A DNA stretch of 64,000 nt from Candidatus Accumulibacter sp. 66-26 (GCA_001897745.1 MKUH01000023.1:1-64000); one strand, 5' to 3'; counted from the first letter of the stretch, positions 33,471 to 43,288 are shown. Numbers and translations are program-made. The notes: generated by a model from the sequence alone, not told the origin.

Positions 33471-34772
33471 TCAGCGGCGGTTTTTCAGGGCGCGCATGAC
33501 TGCCGCCACCGTGTAGAACGATCCAAAGGCGAGAATTCTATCATTTTCCCCTGCCTGCTTCGAGGCCGCGGCAAAGGCCGCCTCGGGCGAGGCGTGGCAC
33601 TCGACGCTGCCGCCGAGGCTGCCTTCGGCGATCGCCGCGGCCAGCACTGCGGCGGCGGCGCCGCGCGGCACGTCGAGATCGGCGAGATGCCAGACGTCGA
33701 CCCGGCCGGCGAGCGGCGCCAGCGCGCCGGCGATGTCCTTGTCGGCGAGCATGCCGACGACGGCGATCGTCTTCTCGTGGAAGCCCATGTCGCCGAGGTT
33801 GTCGACCAGGCCGGCCACCGCCTGCGGGTTGTGCGCGACGTCGAGGACGAGGGCCGGACGGCCGGGAATCAACTGGAAGCGGCCGGGCAGTTCGAGTTCG
33901 ATCAGGCCGCGGCGCACCGCCTGCATCGAGACCGGCAGACGCGTGCGCAGCGCTTCGACGACGGCTAGGACGGCGGCGGCGTTGCGCAGCTGGCTGGCGC
34001 CGCGCAGGCCCGGGTTGGCCAGCCCGCCGCGGCGCAGATTGTTGCGCCCCCACCAGGTCCATTGCGTCTTGTCGCCGAAATAGCCGAAATCGCGACCGAG
34101 CAGCTGCAGATCGGCGCCGATCGCGGCAGCGTGCTCGACGAGGCTCTGCGGCGGCTGCGGATCGGCGCAGATGGCCGGTTTGGCGGCGCGGTAGATGCCG
34201 GCCTTTTCGAAACCGATCGCTTCGCGCGTCGGCCCCAGCCAGTCGGTATGATCGAGCGCGACGCCGGTGACGACGGCGCAATCGGGTTCGTAGGCATTGA
34301 CCGCGTCGAGCCGACCGCCGAGTCCGACTTCGAGGATGACGACGTCGACCTGCGCGGCGGCAAACGCCTCCCAGGCGGCCAGCGTGCCGAACTCGAAGTA
34401 GGTCAGCGACGTCTTGCCGCGCGCCGCCTCGACGCGCACGAAGGCGGCGCACAGCGCGCTATCGTCGATCGGCGCACCGTCGATGCGCACGCGCTCGTTG
34501 TAGTCGAGCAGGTGCGGCGAGGTGTAACAGCCGACGCGATAGCCGGCGAAGCGGTAGATCGCCTCCAGGTAGGCGCAGGTCGAGCCCTTGCCGTTGGTGC
34601 CGCCGACGATGACGAGCGGGCAGTCCTGCGTCTGCCCGAGCGCGGCCTTGACCCGGCGCACGCGCTCGAGGCCGAGTTCGATGCCGCCCTGCCCTTTCGG
34701 ATGCAGGCCTTCGAGGTGCGCCAGCCAGTCGCCCAGCGTCGCCGGCATGGCGCTGCGGTTCGCTTCGCTCAC
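33471..34772 (-). CDS. folC: Dihydrofolate synthase / folylpolyglutamate synthase FolC
   Basis: FolC adds glutamate to dihydropteroate and extends polyglutamate tails on folates. The 433-residue protein has the Mur-ligase-like ATP loop [17 protein letters not shown], the [13 protein letters not shown] motif, the [17 protein letters not shown] block and [10 protein letters not shown]. The C-terminal domain contains [17 protein letters not shown]. It overlaps accD by 4 nt and precedes dedD, as in E. coli and Pseudomonas. Confidence 0.96.
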   Translation of the reverse strand: MSEANRSAMPATLGDWLAHLEGLHPKGQGGIELGLERVRRVKAALGQTQDCPLVIVGGTNGKGSTCAYLEAIYRFAGYRVGCYTSPHLLDYNERVRIDGAPIDDSALCAAFVRVEAARGKTSLTYFEFGTLAAWEAFAAAQVDVVILEVGLGGRLDAVNAYEPDCAVVTGVALDHTDWLGPTREAIGFEKAGIYRAAKPAICADPQPPQSLVEHAAAIGADLQLLGRDFGYFGDKTQWTWWGRNNLRRGGLANPGLRGASQLRNAAAVLAVVEALRTRLPVSMQAVRRGLIELELPGRFQLIPGRPALVLDVAHNPQAVAGLVDNLGDMGFHEKTIAVVGMLADKDIAGALAPLAGRVDVWHLADLDVPRGAAAAVLAAAIAEGSLGGSVECHASPEAAFAAASKQAGENDRILAFGSFYTVAAVMRALKNRR

Positions 34773-35641
34773 GCGGCGGCCGGCAGCTTCTGCAGCAGGG
34801 CCAGAAGCTGCGCGACCTTGTCCTTCATTTCACGGCGGTCGACGATCATGTCAACGGCGCCCTTTTCCAGCAGGAATTCGGCGCGCTGGAAGCCTTCCGG
34901 CAGCTTCTCGCGCACCGTCTGCTCGATCACGCGCGGGCCAGCGAAGCCGATCAGCGCCTTCGGCTCGGCGATCACGATGTCGCCGACGAAGGCGAAGGAC
35001 GCCGAAACGCCGCCCATCGTCGGATCGGTGAGGATCGAGATGAAGGGCAGCTTGGCTTCGGAAAGCTTGGTCAGCGCCGCCGTCGTCTTGGCCATCTGCA
35101 TCAGCGAGAACAGGCCTTCCTGCATGCGCGCACCGCCGGAGGCGGTGACGCAGATGAAGGGGATGCCCTGCTCGACCGCCGACTGCACCCCGCGCACGAA
35201 ACGCTCGCCGAGCACCGAGCCCATCGAGCCGCCCATGAAATCGAACTCGAAGGCGGCGACGACGGCCGGCAGCGTATTGACGGCGCCCTGCATGACGACC
35301 AGCGAATCGGTCTCGCCGGTGCTCTCGGTCGCATCCTGCAGGCGCTCGGGGTAACGTCGGCTGTCCTTGAATTTCAGCGAATCGACGGCGAGCACTTCGG
35401 CACCGATCTCGAAGCGCCCTTCGGCGTCGAGCAGCAGGTCGATGCGTTCGCGCGCGCTCAGGCGGTTGTGGTGGCCGCACTTCGGGCAGACGTTGAGATT
35501 GTTCTCGAGATCGGTCGCGTAGAGCACCGCTTCGCAGGACGGGCACTTGCTCCACAGGCCCTCGGGCAGCGAGGACTTGCGCGCGACGCCGGGATCGTTG
35601 CGCTTGATTTTCGGGGGCAGGAGTTTGTTCAACCAGCTCAT
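34769..35641 (-). CDS. accD: Acetyl-CoA carboxylase carboxyltransferase subunit beta AccD
   Basis: AccD is the beta subunit of the carboxyltransferase that makes malonyl-CoA for fatty-acid synthesis. The 290-residue protein has the N-terminal four-Cys zinc ribbon (CPSC and CPKC around residues 34-56), followed by the crotonase-like core with [19 protein letters not shown] and [11 protein letters not shown]. The carboxyl-biotin region [20 protein letters not shown] is present. It sits between trpA and folC with overlap to folC, a conserved arrangement. Confidence 0.97.
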   Translation of the reverse strand: MSWLNKLLPPKIKRNDPGVARKSSLPEGLWSKCPSCEAVLYATDLENNLNVCPKCGHHNRLSARERIDLLLDAEGRFEIGAEVLAVDSLKFKDSRRYPERLQDATESTGETDSLVVMQGAVNTLPAVVAAFEFDFMGGSMGSVLGERFVRGVQSAVEQGIPFICVTASGGARMQEGLFSLMQMAKTTAALTKLSEAKLPFISILTDPTMGGVSASFAFVGDIVIAEPKALIGFAGPRVIEQTVREKLPEGFQRAEFLLEKGAVDMIVDRREMKDKVAQLLALLQKLPAAA

Positions 35642-35649
35642 GGCATTCC

Positions 35650-36459
35650 TCAGGCTTGGGTCGCGGCATCGATGCCGCGACGAAGATCGGCAACCAGCGC
35701 GCGCACGTTGGCGCAGGCGGTTTCGGCCGTGGATTTTTCGAGTTCTTCGATGATGCGGCTGCCGACCACGACGGCATCGGCGACGGCGGCCACCGCACCG
35801 GCGGTCGCCGCATCGCGGATGCCGAAGCCGACGCCGACCGGCACGCCGGTGCGCCCGCGGATTTCCGGGATACGCTTGGCGACGGCGGCGACGTCGAGCG
35901 TCGCCGAACCGGTGACGCCCTTCAACGACACGTAGTAGACGTAACCGCTGGCCAGCGCGCCGACGTCGGAGATGCGCGCTTCGGTCGAGGTCGGCGCAAG
36001 GAGGAAGATCGGATCGAGAGCGTTCCTGCGCATCGCCTGCGCGAATTCGACGCTCTCTTCCGGCGGGTAATCGACGACCAGCACGCCGTCGACGCCGGCA
36101 TCGAGCGCGGCGGCGGCGAAGGTCTCGACGCCCATCGCCTCGATCGGATTCGCATAGCCCATCAGGACGACCGGCGTCTCGCTGTTGTCGGCGCGGAAGT
36201 TGGCGACCATCGAGAGCACCTGGCGCAGGCTGACGCCCTTGGCCAGCGCGCGCTCGGAAGCGCGCTGGATGGTCGGGCCGTCGGCCATCGGATCAGAAAA
36301 GGGGACGCCGAGTTCGATGATGTCGGCGCCGGCGTCGACCAGCGTGTGCATCAGCGGCACGGTCAGCGCCGGATCGGGATCGCCGGCGGTGATGAAGGGA
36401 ATCAGCGCCTTGCGGCCTTGCGCCTGCAGGCGCTCGAAAGTGGCTTGAATTTTCGACAT
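35650..36459 (-). CDS. trpA: Tryptophan synthase alpha chain TrpA
   Basis: TrpA cleaves indole-3-glycerol phosphate to indole, which is channelled to TrpB. The 269-residue TIM barrel has [12 protein letters not shown], the catalytic Glu in [17 protein letters not shown] (with the Asp of SDP), and the [12 protein letters not shown] loop. The phosphate-binding VGFGIRD is present. It starts 2 nt after the trpB stop, so the subunits are made together. Confidence 0.97.
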   Translation of the reverse strand: MSKIQATFERLQAQGRKALIPFITAGDPDPALTVPLMHTLVDAGADIIELGVPFSDPMADGPTIQRASERALAKGVSLRQVLSMVANFRADNSETPVVLMGYANPIEAMGVETFAAAALDAGVDGVLVVDYPPEESVEFAQAMRRNALDPIFLLAPTSTEARISDVGALASGYVYYVSLKGVTGSATLDVAAVAKRIPEIRGRTGVPVGVGFGIRDAATAGAVAAVADAVVVGSRIIEELEKSTAETACANVRALVADLRRGIDAATQA

Positions 36460-36461
36460 GG

Positions 36462-37667
36462 TCAGAGTTGGATGCCCGATTTTTCGGCGACGGTGTGCAT
36501 GTCCTTGTCACCGCGTCCCGAGAGGTTGACCAGCAGGATCTTGTCCTTCGCCAGGGTCGGCGCCAGCTTGGCCGCATAGGCCAGGGCATGGCTCGATTCG
36601 AGCGCCGGGATGATGCCTTCGAGGCGGCACAGGTTGTGGAAGGCGGCGAGCGCTTCGGCGTCGGTGATGCCGACGTACTCGGCGCGGCCGGAGTCCTTGA
36701 GCCAGGCGTGCTCGGGGCCGACGCCCGGATAGTCGAGGCCGGCCGAGATCGAATGCGTCTCGATGATCTGGCCGTTCTCGTCCTGCAGCAGGTAGGTGCG
36801 GTTGCCGTGCAGCACGCCGGGCCGGCCGGCGGTCAGCGAGGCGGCGTGGCGGCCGGTCTCCATGCCCTCGCCGGCGGCCTCGACGCCGATCAGGCGGACG
36901 CCGTCGACCGGGATGTAGGGATGGAAGATGCCCATCGCGTTCGAACCGCCGCCGACGCAGGCGATCACCGCGTCGGGCTGGCGTCCGCAATGCTCCTGCA
37001 TCTGGACAATGGCTTCCTGGCCGATGACGGCCTGGAAGTCGCGCACCATCATCGGGTAGGGATGCGGGCCGGCGACCGTGCCGATGATGTAGAAGGTGTT
37101 CGAAACATTGGTCACCCAGTCGCGCATGGCTTCGTTGAGCGCGTCCTTGAGCGTTTTCGAGCCGCTCTCGACGGGCACCACGGTGGCGCCGAGCAGCTTC
37201 ATGCGGTAGACGTTGGCGGCCTGCCGCTTGACGTCCTCGCTCCCCATGTAGACGACGCATTCCATGCCGTAGCGCGCGGCGACCGTCGCCGTGGCGACGC
37301 CGTGCTGGCCGGCGCCGGTCTCGGCAATGACGCGCGGCTTGCCCATGCGGCGCGCGAGCATGGCCTGGCCGATGCAGTTGTTCACCTTGTGCGCGCCGGT
37401 ATGGTTGAGGTCCTCGCGCTTCAGGTAGATCTGCGCGCCGCCGAGCAGCTCGGACCAGCGCCTGGCGTGATAGATCGGGCTCGGCCGGCCGACGTAGTGC
37501 TTCAGCTCGTACTCGAATTCAGCCTGGAACTGCGGGTCGCGCTGGGCAATCGCATAGGCTTCGCGGAGCTCCTCGAGCGCGGGAATCAGCGTTTCGGAAA
37601 CGAAGATACCGCCGTACTGGCCGAAGTGGCCGCGGGCGTCGGGCAAGTCGTAACTGGGTGCAACCAT
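36462..37667 (-). CDS. trpB: Tryptophan synthase beta chain TrpB
   Basis: TrpB condenses indole with serine to form tryptophan using pyridoxal phosphate. The 401-residue protein has the PLP lysine in HTGAHKVNN, the [11 protein letters not shown] block, [14 protein letters not shown] phosphate site and the [15 protein letters not shown] region. AAGGAG lies 6 nt before the ATG. It is separated by about 250 bp from trpF, the only sizeable gap inside the cluster, so a promoter for trpBA may lie there; no trp leader peptide (Trp-rich ORF) is visible. Confidence 0.97.
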   Translation of the reverse strand: MVAPSYDLPDARGHFGQYGGIFVSETLIPALEELREAYAIAQRDPQFQAEFEYELKHYVGRPSPIYHARRWSELLGGAQIYLKREDLNHTGAHKVNNCIGQAMLARRMGKPRVIAETGAGQHGVATATVAARYGMECVVYMGSEDVKRQAANVYRMKLLGATVVPVESGSKTLKDALNEAMRDWVTNVSNTFYIIGTVAGPHPYPMMVRDFQAVIGQEAIVQMQEHCGRQPDAVIACVGGGSNAMGIFHPYIPVDGVRLIGVEAAGEGMETGRHAASLTAGRPGVLHGNRTYLLQDENGQIIETHSISAGLDYPGVGPEHAWLKDSGRAEYVGITDAEALAAFHNLCRLEGIIPALESSHALAYAAKLAPTLAKDKILLVNLSGRGDKDMHTVAEKSGIQL

Positions 37668-37870
37668 GAAATTCTCCTTGAGGCGCAGTGCATGCCTAGC
37701 GTGCAGCGTCGCGCGGTCGCGCGAATGAACGAAAACGAACGGACGTCTCCCGAACGGGAACGTCAGCCTCAGGTATGATTGGCCAGATGGCGGCGCCAGC
37801 AGGTGCGGGTCCGGCCGCCGGGAGTTTTACGCATACTTGTCCTGTATCACGTTTGCGCCGAACGCTTCGA

Positions 37871-37892
37871 CGCACTTTCAACGCACTTTCAA
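37871..37892. repeat. Tandem 11-bp direct repeat between trpF and trpB
   Basis: CGCACTTTCAA occurs twice with no spacer. It lies 27 bp before the trpF stop-proximal end in the 251-bp gap that leads to trpBA. The rest of the gap has a short TCCCG/CGGGA hairpin and no convincing promoter boxes. Confidence 0.5.
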
Positions 37893-37918
37893 TCTTCGCG
37901 GCGCCCGTGAGCCAGCCA

Positions 37919-38566
37919 CTACGCCGCGTCGGCGGCGCGCACCGCGGCGACGAAGGCGCGGATCTTGTCCGCATCCTTGACGCCCTTCGCCGCCTCGACG
38001 CCCGACGACACATCGACCGCATCCGGTCGCACGCGCCGCACCGCCGCTTCGACGTTCGTCGCGTCGAGCCCGCCGGACAGCACGAGCGGCGCGCCAAGCT
38101 CGGGCGGCACCAGCGACCAGTCGAAAACCCTGCCGCCGCCGCCGTAGCCCTCGACAAAGGCATCGAGCAGGATGCCCTGCGCCGACGGAAACGCAGCCGC
38201 GTATTGTAGCAAATCCTCCTGCCGCATCTCCGGCTTGACGCGCGCGGCCTTCAGGTAGGGGCGCCCGAACTGCCGGCAGTAGGCTTCATCCTCGTCGCCG
38301 TGGAATTGCAGCAGGTGGATCGGCACCGCAGCCAGCGTGGCGTGCACGACGGCCGGATCGGCGTTGACGAAGAGGCCGACGACGCTGACGAAGGGCGGCA
38401 CGGCGCGCGCCAGTTCGGCGGCCATCGACGGATCGACGTAGCGCGGACTCGGCGGATAGAAGACGAGGCCGATCGCGTCGGCGCCGGCGTCGATGGCGAC
38501 CTGCAGATCGGCGCGGCGGGTCAAGCCGCAAATCTTGATGCGCGTTCTTTTCATAGTCTTGCCCAT
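37919..38566 (-). CDS. trpF: Phosphoribosylanthranilate isomerase TrpF
   Basis: TrpF converts phosphoribosylanthranilate to the CdRP intermediate in tryptophan synthesis. The 215-residue TIM barrel has the catalytic Cys in RIKICGLTR and Asp in the VFDWSL region, with LSGGLDATNV and DVSSGVEAAKGVKD as the phosphate sites. A second ATG at 38554 (MKRTRIKICG) fits homologue starts better; neither has a clear ribosome site. It follows truA after 18 nt. Confidence 0.95.
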   Translation of the reverse strand: MGKTMKRTRIKICGLTRRADLQVAIDAGADAIGLVFYPPSPRYVDPSMAAELARAVPPFVSVVGLFVNADPAVVHATLAAVPIHLLQFHGDEDEAYCRQFGRPYLKAARVKPEMRQEDLLQYAAAFPSAQGILLDAFVEGYGGGGRVFDWSLVPPELGAPLVLSGGLDATNVEAAVRRVRPDAVDVSSGVEAAKGVKDADKIRAFVAAVRAADAA

Positions 38567-38584
38567 GATCGATGGACTGCGGAT

Positions 38585-39376
38585 TCAGAGGCCCGGCACG
38601 CCGGGCAGGAAGGTATCGTCGCCAGCCGGCAGCCCCCAGCACGCCTCGTATTCGACGCCGACCAGATACAAACCGGCGGCGGCAAAAGTCGGCGCGGCGC
38701 GGCGCCGGTCGCGTTCGTCGAGCAGTTCGGCGATCCACCCCGGCGCATGCTTGCCCTGCCCGACATAGACGAGGCTACCGACCATGTTGCGCACCATGTG
38801 GTGCAGGAAGGCGCTCGCCTCGAAATCGAAGACGACGAGATCGCCGACCCGGCGCACTTCGGCGCGCCGCAGGGTCTTGACCGGCGACTTGGCCTGGCAC
38901 TCGGCGGCGCGGAAGGCCGAGAAATCGTGCTCGCCGACGAAATGGCCGGCCGCCCGCTGCATCGCCGCCGCGTCGAGCGCATGGTGATACCAGCCGGCGC
39001 GGCCGTGCCAGACGCCGGGGCGTTGCGGGCGATTGAGCAGCAGGTAGCGGTAGCGCCGTCCGAAGGCCGCGAAGCGCGCGTGAAAATCGTCCGCCACCGG
39101 CTGCGCCCAGCGCACGGCGACGGCCGGCGGCAGGAAGGTATTGACGCCGCGCACCCAGGCGGAAAGCGGGCGCTCGACCGGCGCGTCGAAATGCACGACC
39201 TGCCCGGTGGCATGCACGCCGGCATCGGTCCGTCCGGCGCAGACCACGTCGACCGGAACGCCGGCGATCTCGCGCAAGGCGGCCTGCAGGGCATCCTGTA
39301 CGGTCCCGCCGCCGGGCTGCACCTGCCAGCCGTGAAAGGCGCTGCCGTCGTATTCGACCCCGAGCGCGATCCTCAT
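38585..39376 (-). CDS. truA: tRNA pseudouridine(38-40) synthase TruA
   Basis: TruA makes pseudouridine at positions 38-40 of tRNA anticodon arms. The ATG at 39374-39376, overlapping the preceding membrane-protein gene by 4 nt, gives 263 residues. The start RIALGVEYDGSAFHGWQ and the catalytic Asp in GRTDAGVHATGQ are diagnostic, as are RRYRYLLLNR and FLHHMVRNMVGSLV. In many proteobacteria truA sits between fimV and trpF, as here. Confidence 0.97.
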   Translation of the reverse strand: MRIALGVEYDGSAFHGWQVQPGGGTVQDALQAALREIAGVPVDVVCAGRTDAGVHATGQVVHFDAPVERPLSAWVRGVNTFLPPAVAVRWAQPVADDFHARFAAFGRRYRYLLLNRPQRPGVWHGRAGWYHHALDAAAMQRAAGHFVGEHDFSAFRAAECQAKSPVKTLRRAEVRRVGDLVVFDFEASAFLHHMVRNMVGSLVYVGQGKHAPGWIAELLDERDRRRAAPTFAAAGLYLVGVEYEACWGLPAGDDTFLPGVPGL

Positions 39377-39990
39377 GCCCCTCCTCCCGTCAGACAAACC
39401 CCGGCCAGGAACGCCCCGCCAAGCAGCAGACACGCGTAATCGATGCTCGTCAGCGCCCGGCTCTCCAGAATCAGCACCTCGCGCTCCGGCACCGGCGGCG
39501 CCTGCAGCAGGGACCGCCAGTCGCGCGGACGCGGCAGGGTCTCCACGTAGCGCAGTACCAGATGCAGACGCAAGGCGGCGCGCTCCGCGTCGCAGCCGAT
39601 GCGCGCGAAAGGCCGCAGCAGGTGGTTGCAGGCGCTCAGCAGCGTCGCCAGCGGCAGATATTCGAGAAACGCGGCGACGACGACGAGCACCAGCAGCATG
39701 CGCCCCAGGTGCAGCAGCCCCTCGCCCACGCCTTCGACGGTCGGCGCCCCGGCAAAGGCAAACGCCGGCTCGCCCGCCGTTCCCCAGGCAAAGACGACGA
39801 ACAGGGAAAGCAACAGCCAGCGCGTCCGGCGCATCAGCCGTCCTGCGCGCGCCAGCACGCGGCGGCTCAGCGCCGGCAGCGCGAGAAAGGCGGCAGCCAG
39901 CGGCCAGCCGCCAAGGCACTGGACCAGGACCAGCAGCGCGAGCCAGCCGAGTAGCTGGGTTACGGGATGCAGGCAGCCGACGACGGTCAT
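39373..39990 (-). CDS. CbiQ/ECF T-component-like membrane protein, unknown function
   Basis: This 205-residue inner-membrane protein has a hydrophobic N-terminal half with about four helices (for example LGWLALLVLVQCLGGWPLAA and WLLLSLFVVFAWGTAG) and a basic, Arg-rich C-terminal half with RTRW- and RPRDWRS-type clusters. The layout recalls the CbiQ family (T components of energy-coupling factor transporters), but no ATPase or S component is near, so the assignment is tentative. It overlaps truA by 4 nt and follows the fimV terminator, so it may begin the truA-trpF transcript. Confidence 0.6.
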   Translation of the reverse strand: MTVVGCLHPVTQLLGWLALLVLVQCLGGWPLAAAFLALPALSRRVLARAGRLMRRTRWLLLSLFVVFAWGTAGEPAFAFAGAPTVEGVGEGLLHLGRMLLVLVVVAAFLEYLPLATLLSACNHLLRPFARIGCDAERAALRLHLVLRYVETLPRPRDWRSLLQAPPVPEREVLILESRALTSIDYACLLLGGAFLAGVCLTGGGA

Positions 39991-40008
39991 GAAGAGAATC
40001 CAAGAAAA

Positions 40009-40036
40009 AGGCCGCAGCCCGGGTGGGCTGCGGCCT
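40009..40036 (-). terminator. Terminator of fimV
   Basis: On the minus strand AGGCCGCAGCCC and GGGCTGCGGCCT form a perfect 12-bp stem with a 4-nt loop, followed by TTTTTCTT. It lies 21 bp past the fimV stop and separates it from the truA group. Confidence 0.9.
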
Positions 40037-40057
40037 GTATTTTACGAGGCTTTGGGC

Positions 40058-43000
40058 TTATTCGCCGATCTTTGCGAGAATCGCCTGCGCCTTCTCCCGC
40101 TGCGTCGCGTCGCCCTCACCCAGCACTTCCTGGAGCAATTCGCGCGCGCCCTCGAGGTCGCCCATTTCTTCGTAGGCCTTGGCCAGATCGAGTTTGGTCG
40201 CGACCTCCTCGGAGGCGGCGATCTGGAAGTCCGGCGCGACTTCGGGCGTCATGCCGAACTGCGGATTGACGACGGTTTCGGCCTGCTCGACGGAAAAATC
40301 CGGATTGACGAGCGTATCGACCTGCTCGGCGGCAAAGCCCGTATTGACGACGGTATCGGCATGCTCGAGATCGGACTCGGCGGTCGCCGGCGCAAACGGA
40401 TCGGCAGGCGGCGTCTCCGCCAGATCGAGACTGAGCGCGGAAATGTCGAAGGACGGCGCCTGCATCGGCTGGCCGAGAATGGTCGAATCGGTCAGCTTGA
40501 CGTCGAAGTCCAGCGCGTCGTCCTCGAGCCCCGCGAACGCCGTGGCGTCGGCAAGCGGCTCGGGGGCGGGCGCGGCGGACGGCGCTTCGGCGATGAACGG
40601 CTCTGCCTCGCTCCCCAAATCGAAATCCAGCACTTCGCTTTCAGCAGGCGCCTCGGCAGCCGGCAGCGCGTCGATCGAGATTTCCGGCAGGCTGAAATCG
40701 AGGGCAGCGACTTCTTCGCCGAACGCCCCCTCGACCGACTCAACCGATTCAGGCGCCGACGGCCCGGCGGGAAGCTCGGGTGCGCCCAGGTCGAAATCGA
40801 GTACTTCGGAGCCCATATCCGCCTCCGGCGGAAGCGCGGACTCGGCCGCTTCGCTCGCGCCGACGGCGGAAGCGGGCGGCGTCGCCACTCCGGGTGCCGA
40901 ATCAGACGTCAGCTCAGGCGCCAAATCGGTGGAGTCCGCAGAGTCCGCGAAGTCCGCAGAGTCAACTCCGAGGTCGAAATCGAGACTTTCCAGTTCGTTC
41001 GAGTGCGCCGTCTCGGCAGCGGGCTCACGCTCCGCGGCTTCGCGCAAGGACTCGCCGAGCGCTGCCCCTGCCACCGCGGTAGCGGCCAGAGGCGCCAACG
41101 AATCCGACAAGGAACTCTTCGCGCTCTGCGCCGGCACGACCAGCGTCGCATCCGGATCGAAAGACTCGGCGGACGCTGCTGCAGCCTGCCCGGAAATTCC
41201 GTAAAGCGGATTCTGCGGATCGAGCTTGAGGCCCATCGCCGCCGCCTTCTCCCAATCGCCGCCGGCGCCGCCGGTTTCGCTGTAGAGCTCGGTCGCCAGT
41301 TCTTCGAACTGCTTGAGGCTCTTGCGGTTGGCGTAGATTTCCAGGAGCTTCAGGTGGATCGCAAAACGCTTGGGATCCTTCTGCTTGGCTTCGAGCAGGA
41401 TTTCCTCGGCTTGCGCGTCCCGCCCGTAAGCCATGTAAACGTCGGCCTCGGCGACCGGATCGACCTCGTCGGTGTCGATGCTGCCCGGCCCCGCCTGGCT
41501 GAAGTCGGTCTGCGCCGGTGTATGCGAGGTATCGACGCTCTGTCCGCCCGTGCTGCGGAAGACCGAATTGGCGGTCAGGCTGCTCTGTTGCGAGAGCGTG
41601 CTGGCCCCCACGATCGGCGCTTCGCCGGCAGGCGTGCGCCGCCGCTTATAGACGACATAACCGGCCAGCAGGGCCAGGATGCCGCCGACTCCGCCCAGCA
41701 ACGAAGGGTTGCCGAGCAGTTCCTCGACGAAGGACGGCTCCGGTTCCGGCTCGGGCGGCGGGATGACGACCTTGGGTTTCGGCTTGGGCATTTCCGCCGG
41801 CGCGGGTGCCGGTTCGGGCGCAGCCTCAGGCTTGATCTCGTCCGCCTTGCTCGCCGCCGGCTCCTCCGCCTTTTCGGGAGCGGCAGGGGGCGCCAGCGCG
41901 GGTTCGGCCGATTTGGCAACTTCGGGCGCCGGCGGCGGCGGGACCAAGGCCGGCGCCGCAGCTACGGCCTCCGGCGCCTTGGGAGGCGCCTTGCCGGCGG
42001 CCTGCTTCTGCAGCTCGGCCAGCGACTGATTCTTCATATCGACGAGCTTCTGCAGCTCGGCGACGTTTTTCTCGAGGGACGCCAAACGTTCGTTGGCCTC
42101 GCGAAGCGCCTTTTCCCTGGCGACCGTATCCTCTTCGCTCGGCTTCGCCACGGCAGCGCCCTTGGCTCCGACGGCGCCGGACGTCGACACCCTGACCTGA
42201 TCCTTCGGCGCTTCCGCCGGCGCGGCCTTGTCTTCGACCTTGGCCGTAATCCGGCCCGCCGCCTGCTGCTTGCCGGCATCGGCGCTCACCGGCGCCTGCG
42301 CCGCCACGCCCGCCAGCTTGCGGCGATAGGCGTTCCAGTCCGAAGACTGGGCGACGACGATTTTCTTCGCCTCGGCTTCGGAAACCGCTTCGACCGCGCC
42401 CTTCTCGGGCACGGTGAGTATCTTGCCCGCCTTCAGGCGGTTCATGTTGCCGCCGTCGAAGGCTTCCTGGTTGGCCCGGAACAGGCCGACCAGCATTTGT
42501 TCGAGCGAAACGCCCTCCGGCTTGGTTTCATTGGCGATCTTGCGCAGCGTCTCGCCGCGCTTGACCTCGTGTTCGCCAGCGCCCGCGGCACGAGTGGCCG
42601 GCTCGGCCGCCCGCGGCGGCGCACGCTCGGCCCTGGGCGCGGGACGCGGCTCGGCGCTCGCGGCCGGACGCGCCTCGACGGGACGCGTCAGCGCCGGCGC
42701 CACCGGAGCGGCGGCCTTCGCGGCGACTTCGGGCGGATCGAGCAGGAAAGTGTACTCGCGCACCAGCCGGCCCGCCGGCCAGTTGATCTCGAGCAGCATG
42801 TCCACGAAGGGATCGTTGATCGGCCGGTCGGACGTGAGCTTGATCACCGAAACGCCGTTCGGGCGCTTGTCGATCGCGAACTTGATGCCGAGCAGCGTCG
42901 TCGGCAGATCCAGCCCGGCCTGCCGGAAGGCGTCGGCCGAGGCGAGTTGGGCGCGCATTCCGGAGAGTTCTTCGCGCGTGGCGGACAATTCGATTTCGGC

Positions 43001-43159
43001 GCGCAGGGGCTGCCCGAGCGCGGAGAAAACACTGACTTTCCCAAGCCCGGCGGCATCGGCGGCAAGCGGCAACCCGGAGAGCGCCAGACAGGACGCAACC
43101 GCCAGTGTTGAGGTGCGCAGTCTTAGTTTTCTAAGTGCGAAATATGATTTTTTTACCAC
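40058..43159 (-). CDS. fimV: FimV-like polar/pilus assembly protein
   Basis: FimV is an inner-membrane protein with a periplasmic peptidoglycan-binding part and a cytoplasmic TPR tail. It organises polar type IV pili, secretion and polar hubs in Pseudomonas. At 1033 residues it has normal size. After a signal peptide (about 1-37) comes the conserved FimV N-domain (GLGKVSVFSALGQPLRAEIE), then a LysM motif (about 198-256, HEVKRGETLRKIANE), a coiled coil (about 345-375), one TM helix (about 495-515), an acidic cytoplasmic region with repeated LDFDLG motifs, and a C-terminal TPR-like domain (DLAKAYEEMGDLEGARELLQ). The start is GTG at 43157-43159, the only plausible one for the signal peptide. Confidence 0.93.
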   Translation of the reverse strand: MVKKSYFALRKLRLRTSTLAVASCLALSGLPLAADAAGLGKVSVFSALGQPLRAEIELSATREELSGMRAQLASADAFRQAGLDLPTTLLGIKFAIDKRPNGVSVIKLTSDRPINDPFVDMLLEINWPAGRLVREYTFLLDPPEVAAKAAAPVAPALTRPVEARPAASAEPRPAPRAERAPPRAAEPATRAAGAGEHEVKRGETLRKIANETKPEGVSLEQMLVGLFRANQEAFDGGNMNRLKAGKILTVPEKGAVEAVSEAEAKKIVVAQSSDWNAYRRKLAGVAAQAPVSADAGKQQAAGRITAKVEDKAAPAEAPKDQVRVSTSGAVGAKGAAVAKPSEEDTVAREKALREANERLASLEKNVAELQKLVDMKNQSLAELQKQAAGKAPPKAPEAVAAAPALVPPPPAPEVAKSAEPALAPPAAPEKAEEPAASKADEIKPEAAPEPAPAPAEMPKPKPKVVIPPPEPEPEPSFVEELLGNPSLLGGVGGILALLAGYVVYKRRRTPAGEAPIVGASTLSQQSSLTANSVFRSTGGQSVDTSHTPAQTDFSQAGPGSIDTDEVDPVAEADVYMAYGRDAQAEEILLEAKQKDPKRFAIHLKLLEIYANRKSLKQFEELATELYSETGGAGGDWEKAAAMGLKLDPQNPLYGISGQAAAASAESFDPDATLVVPAQSAKSSLSDSLAPLAATAVAGAALGESLREAAEREPAAETAHSNELESLDFDLGVDSADFADSADSTDLAPELTSDSAPGVATPPASAVGASEAAESALPPEADMGSEVLDFDLGAPELPAGPSAPESVESVEGAFGEEVAALDFSLPEISIDALPAAEAPAESEVLDFDLGSEAEPFIAEAPSAAPAPEPLADATAFAGLEDDALDFDVKLTDSTILGQPMQAPSFDISALSLDLAETPPADPFAPATAESDLEHADTVVNTGFAAEQVDTLVNPDFSVEQAETVVNPQFGMTPEVAPDFQIAASEEVATKLDLAKAYEEMGDLEGARELLQEVLGEGDATQREKAQAILAKIGE
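40250..40366 (-). repeat. Three tandem 13-residue repeats in FimV
   Basis: Residues 932-970 of FimV are three in-frame copies of a 13-residue unit: EHADTVVNTGFAA, EQVDTLVNPDFSV and EQAETVVNPQFGM. They lie between the acidic region and the C-terminal TPR domain, and probably arose by local duplication. Confidence 0.7.
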
Positions 43160-43175
43160 GACCCACCCCGAGCAT

Positions 43176-43249
43176 CGAATTGTTCAATTCGGAATTATTA
43201 AAATAACATCATGAAGTTAGCCATGCAAGCTAAACTTGGTTGTGATGTT
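43176..43249 (-). promoter_or_regulatory. fimV promoter region with two inverted repeats
   Basis: On the minus strand TTGCAT (43223-43228) and TATTTT (43200-43205) are 17 bp apart, a fair sigma-70 promoter. Two inverted repeats surround it: a long imperfect stem with arms 43205-43221 and 43229-43249, whose loop holds the -35, and CGAATTG/CAATTCG at 43176-43191 close to the GTG start. The stretch is markedly AT-rich compared with its surroundings. Confidence 0.5.
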
Positions 43250-43269
43250 GGGGCAATAAACAAACAAAA

Positions 43270-43288
43270 ACCGGGGACGCGCCCCGGT
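43270..43288 (-). terminator. Terminator of asd
   Basis: ACCGGGG and CCCCGGT form a 7-bp stem around a 5-nt loop. On the minus strand it is followed by TTTTTGTTTGTTT, 21 bp past the asd stop. The plus strand also has seven T, so it could work in both directions. Confidence 0.85.

Noticed and set aside
39599-43111. A 1170-codon open frame on the plus strand opposite fimV
   Set aside because: Antisense frame of fimV with Arg/Gly-rich composition and no motif.
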